Shown piece after piece: positions 60,842 to 64,000 of a stretch of DNA of 64,000 nt. The first letter of the stretch is position 1; every line of letters starts with the position of its first letter. The DNA is taken from positions 124,001 to 188,000 of the forward strand of contig NZ_BMHP01000007.1 of NCBI RefSeq assembly GCF_014641075.1. The letters run 5' to 3'. Made by a program: the position numbers and the translations under genes. This DNA is from Paenibacillus nasutitermitis. Lineage in GTDB: Bacteria > Bacillota > Bacilli > Paenibacillales > Paenibacillaceae. The notes beneath the pieces are model-generated. The model ran no database searches. It saw only the letters and a list, made by a program, of their open reading frames with translations, and was not told the DNA's origin.

Positions 60842-62423
60842 TGAACCGGATATTGCAGACAGCCTCTATACGCTGCTGCAGGAGCGGTTCCCGTTCGAGC
60901 TGGACCTGTATAAAGCCTATTCCGGCAAGAAGGCGCTGGAGTGGCTGAAGCGGGGGAAATTTGATCTGGTGCTGACCGATATTCGGATGCCCGTGCTGAG
61001 CGGGATGGAGCTGCATAAGCATATCCGCAGATTATGGCCCAGATGCAGGGTGATTTTCCTGACGGGACACAGTGAATTCGATTATGTCTACGAGGCGATC
61101 AGTCACGACAATACCAGTTATTTGCTTAAGACTGAAGGGCATGAAGTCATTCTGGAGACTGTTCACCATGCAATCAGTGAAATTGAAGGAGAGCAGCAAA
61201 TTGAAGGTTTAATGGTTAAAGCGATGCAGCATATGGAGCAATCGCTGCCACTGCTGCAGAATGAGCTGTTGACCGACCTGCTGCACGGCGAGGCGGACGA
61301 TGCTCTGGAGCGGGGCAGGCAGTTTGCGGAGCTGCGCATTCCGCTGCATGCAGAAATGCCGGTTCTGCTGATGGCGTCAAGGCTAGTCAGAACTGCTGCT
61401 GCTTTACCGCCTGTTACCAAAGCGCAGCTGCACACGGGAATGAAGGTGATCCTGGAGCAGTACGGATATTCGCAGCTGCAGATGAGCTATGTCTTTATCG
61501 ACAAGAATACGATGATCTGGTTCGTACAGCCTGCTGCAAGGGATACGGAAGCCGGTGGGATGCCATGGGATGAAGTTCCGCTGGCGGTGCAGGAAGTAGC
61601 CGAGCATATGGAGATAGAATGTCTGCAGTCCTTTGCGACTCCGTTATTGTTTCTGCTGGACCGGTCGCCCTGCGGATGGGATGAAGTTGCCGATCGCTGG
61701 GCACTGCTGCGTCATGAGCTGGATCGTCAATCCGGCAATCAGAATGGACTGATCCAGGCTGCCTTCGATGAAAACGAGTATACGCGGGCAAGAATTCTGC
61801 GCAAAGCCGAACAACTCGGCGATTATTTGGCCGCAAGCCAGGAGAATGACTTTATGCGGGAATGGGAATGGTTTGTATCACAATCCACCCAGACCGAGCT
61901 GATCCATTCCTCGCTTTCCCTCCTGTTCCTGAGGCATATGCATCGTTTCAACCAGCAGGAGAGACTGGCTGTGCGTACGAACCTGCAGCCTTTGCTGCAG
62001 CAGGCAGAGCTTCAGATGGATGCAGAACAACTGCTGGGGTATTATTTGGACTTGGCTATGGTAATTTTTGAACTGCAGCGGCAGGAGCTTACGGAAAGAC
62101 GCGACCATACGATCGAGCGGATCAAACAATATATCCAGGAGCATCTGGGTGAGGATTTGTCTCTGGTCCGGCTGTCCGAGCTGGTCCAGCTTAATCCTTC
62201 CTATTTGTCCCGGGCATTCAAGAAGGCAACAGGCATGAACCTGCTCAGCTATATTCATGAAACGAAGCTCAAGGAAGCTTCGCGTCTGCTGCTGCATTCC
62301 GATATGAAAATCCATGAAATCAGCCGTGTGCTCGGTTTTGTTTCGCCACCTCATTTTACACGTTTCTTCAAGAAGGCAAGCGGACATCCTCCACAGGATT
62401 ACCGCAATCTTGAAGAGAGATAG
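60816..62423 (+). CDS. YesN-type response regulator (AraC output)
   Basis: A 535-residue regulator. Receiver residues 1-125 with D8-D9 and phosphoacceptor D55 (LVLTDIRMP); the position of the conserved Lys near residue 110 reads LLKTEGH rather than the usual KP. A C-terminal AraC domain covers ~435-535 (LSLVRLSELVQLNPSYLSRA, IHEISRVLGFVSPPHFTRFF). It probably activates the solute-binding protein gene that follows. Confidence 0.93.
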   Translation: MLRLLIVDDEPDIADSLYTLLQERFPFELDLYKAYSGKKALEWLKRGKFDLVLTDIRMPVLSGMELHKHIRRLWPRCRVIFLTGHSEFDYVYEAISHDNTSYLLKTEGHEVILETVHHAISEIEGEQQIEGLMVKAMQHMEQSLPLLQNELLTDLLHGEADDALERGRQFAELRIPLHAEMPVLLMASRLVRTAAALPPVTKAQLHTGMKVILEQYGYSQLQMSYVFIDKNTMIWFVQPAARDTEAGGMPWDEVPLAVQEVAEHMEIECLQSFATPLLFLLDRSPCGWDEVADRWALLRHELDRQSGNQNGLIQAAFDENEYTRARILRKAEQLGDYLAASQENDFMREWEWFVSQSTQTELIHSSLSLLFLRHMHRFNQQERLAVRTNLQPLLQQAELQMDAEQLLGYYLDLAMVIFELQRQELTERRDHTIERIKQYIQEHLGEDLSLVRLSELVQLNPSYLSRAFKKATGMNLLSYIHETKLKEASRLLLHSDMKIHEISRVLGFVSPPHFTRFFKKASGHPPQDYRNLEER

Positions 62424-62490
62424 AAGCCGGCTTACCTTAGAACGGGTTCAGCAAAGAGGTAAAAAATAGATAAGCGGATGTAAAGAAGTG

Positions 62491-62518
62491 GCCTGTTACG
62501 CCTGCGGGGCAACAGGCT
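62491..62518 (+). terminator. Hairpin after the response regulator
   Basis: GCCTGTT pairs with AACAGGC around 13 bases. No T run follows, so it is a weak terminator at best. Confidence 0.25.
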
Positions 62519-62569
62519 TATACTTATTGAAGACCTGTGACAACGGTTACAACATAAGGGGGATTGAAC

Positions 62570-64000
62570 ATGCAGCACGCCGGAATGAAACGGTGCCTGA
62601 TGTTCGCCGCCGCGGCCATGCTTCTTTTCATGACAGCATGCAGCAGCGCGAACGACGGAGCGAATGGAAACAAGAATAGCCTGGCGAATACAACGGGCAA
62701 AGGAAACAGTGATGGGGCGGGAAATGCTGTAAATACGCCAGCAGCCGATCCTCTCGGGAAATACGACCCTCCGGTGGAAGTGAAGACTGTCCGATGGCTG
62801 CCTCCATCTCTGAAATTTGAGAAGGGCGACAGTATGGACAACAATATCTGGTACCGTTCCTATGAAGAGGAGCTTGGCATCAAGCTGGTGAACGAGTGGA
62901 GCGTTCCGCAAACCCAGTGGCAGCAAAAAATGAATGTAACCATTGCTTCGGGTGATATCCCGGATATCCTGACGGTAAACGCCAACGAGCTCAAACGGCT
63001 CGTCGATGCCGATATGGTCGAGGATTTGACGGATGTATTCGAGCAATACGCTTCGGACAAAACAAAGAAGGTCATTACCAATGACGGCGGCAACGGAATG
63101 AAAGCCTCCACCTTTGAGAACAAGCTGCTGGCGCTGCCGGGGGTCAGCTTTACCGGCACGGGTGCCCAAATGCTCTGGATCCGTCAGGATTGGCTCAAGA
63201 AGCTGAATCTGGCAGAGCCCAAGACGATGGATGACGTATACCGGATCGCTGAAGCTTTTGCCAATCAGGATCCTGATGGAAACGGCCAGAAGGATACGAT
63301 AGGACTTGGTGGAATCAACAAAGATTTGAATTCCCTGATGGGTTTCTTCGAAAGCTTCCACGCTTATCCGGGACGCTGGGTGAAGGAAGATTCGGGACTG
63401 GTATATGGGGATGTTCAGCCGGGACTGAAGCCCGCGCTGCAGAAGCTGCAGGAGATGTTCAAGGCGGGTCTTATTGATCCTGAATTTGCGGTCAAGGATC
63501 AGGCTAAAGCGTACGAGCTGATTGCTTCCAACAAAACAGGCATGTTCTATTCAGGAGAAGGCGCCGTATGGTGGCCGCTTACCGACCACTACAAGAAGGA
63601 AAAGTCGGATTGGAAACCTTATCCTCTGATTTCCTTCGATGATCAGCCGGCCAGCACATCGGGCAGCGTTCCGGTCTCCAATTATTATGTCGTGCGCAAA
63701 GGCTTCGAGCATCCGGAAGCACTTGTGAAGCTGCTGAATTTTGCAGTGGAGAAGCAGTACGGTCCGGAAGGACGCCTGGACGCGTATTGGTATGGAGGAG
63801 CCAATAAGGAAATTAATGTATCGGCATATGCGGCAGTCATTATTAGCGATCCGCTGGAGCTGATCAATATTCACCGGGGCGTACAGGAATCTGTTGATGC
63901 CGGCAAGTATATGGATAATCCGATCGCCGACGTAAAACATCATTATGACCTTTATCAACTGTGGTTATCGGGCAAATTCGCGGACAGCAACGAGGAAGGT
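62570..64000 (+). CDS. Extracellular solute-binding lipoprotein, 3' end outside window
   Basis: An open frame of 477 residues that continues past the window edge. ATG 62570 follows AAGGGGG. The signal peptide (MKRCLMFAAAAMLLFMTAC) ends in lipobox MTAC, then a Gly/Asn-rich linker and a family 1 solute-binding domain of the large LplA type (IASGDIPDILTVNANELKRL, QDPDGNGQKDTIGLGG). It should deliver a sugar to permeases expected immediately downstream and is under the neighbouring YesM/YesN pair. Members of this type are usually 520-560 residues long. Confidence 0.9.
   Translation, partial: MQHAGMKRCLMFAAAAMLLFMTACSSANDGANGNKNSLANTTGKGNSDGAGNAVNTPAADPLGKYDPPVEVKTVRWLPPSLKFEKGDSMDNNIWYRSYEEELGIKLVNEWSVPQTQWQQKMNVTIASGDIPDILTVNANELKRLVDADMVEDLTDVFEQYASDKTKKVITNDGGNGMKASTFENKLLALPGVSFTGTGAQMLWIRQDWLKKLNLAEPKTMDDVYRIAEAFANQDPDGNGQKDTIGLGGINKDLNSLMGFFESFHAYPGRWVKEDSGLVYGDVQPGLKPALQKLQEMFKAGLIDPEFAVKDQAKAYELIASNKTGMFYSGEGAVWWPLTDHYKKEKSDWKPYPLISFDDQPASTSGSVPVSNYYVVRKGFEHPEALVKLLNFAVEKQYGPEGRLDAYWYGGANKEINVSAYAAVIISDPLELINIHRGVQESVDAGKYMDNPIADVKHHYDLYQLWLSGKFADSNEEG

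Overview
The window looks like a chromosomal segment of a Paenibacillus-type Firmicute. The evidence is the gene repertoire: YesM/YesN two-component pairs beside CUT1 sugar ABC transporters, SLH-domain surface proteins, a T-box-controlled leucine gene, a CIRCE-controlled groESL operon and an fMet tRNA close to the Bacillus sequence. The gene order thiL-tsaE-tsaB-rimI-tsaD-(ABC-F)-moaC-tatA-tatC-groES-groEL matches the Bacillus subtilis thiL-ydiB-ydiC-ydiD-ydiE-ydiF-ydiG-tatAy-tatCy-groES-groEL region. Here leuA, a 5-formyl-THF cyclo-ligase gene and two further molybdenum-cofactor genes are interleaved, and no rex (ydiH) is seen.

Region 1 (1-18.6 kb) is the GC-richer core: the start of a Ku DNA-repair gene, two small proteins, a YitT membrane protein, the thiL-tsaEB-rimI-tsaD operon (ATGA overlaps between its last four genes), two tandem leucine T-boxes ahead of leuA, a cluster of DnaA boxes, an ABC-F ATPase, folate and Moco genes, the Tat translocase and groESL.

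Region 2 (18.6-55.4 kb) is visibly more AT-rich, patchy, and full of accessory and broken genes. It starts with a decayed insertion-sequence ATPase. A carbohydrate locus (19.7-32.9 kb) follows, in which the two permease genes of one importer are about 6 kb apart, each preceded by a near-copy of the same ~100 bp promoter region, with an inverted membrane-bound AraC regulator between them. It also holds a solute-binding lipoprotein, a PhyH-type dioxygenase, a secreted modular protein, wrecked GH2 and SLH genes, and a Gfo/Idh/MocA oxidoreductase. Next come degenerate genes including a possible toxin-antitoxin remnant, a two-component system with a SARP-type response regulator divergent from a very repetitive BspA/SLH surface protein, an integrase remnant, an AT-rich dihydrouridine synthase, a truncated sensor kinase and a membrane-anchored alpha/beta hydrolase. 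The region closes with a compact locus (45.0-54.9 kb): AraC regulator, Rieske ferredoxin, amidohydrolase, YesM/YesN, a complete CUT1 importer and a cytoplasmic LamG-like protein. This locus is the best candidate here for an undescribed uptake-and-conversion system.

Region 3 (55.4-64 kb) returns to the GC-richer style: a DUF948 protein, a Gly/His-rich repeat protein, tRNA-fMet, small proteins, a second YitT paralogue, and a third regulatory unit (YesM/YesN) followed by a solute-binding lipoprotein cut by the window edge.

All functions come from reading motifs and context by eye. No database search was run.
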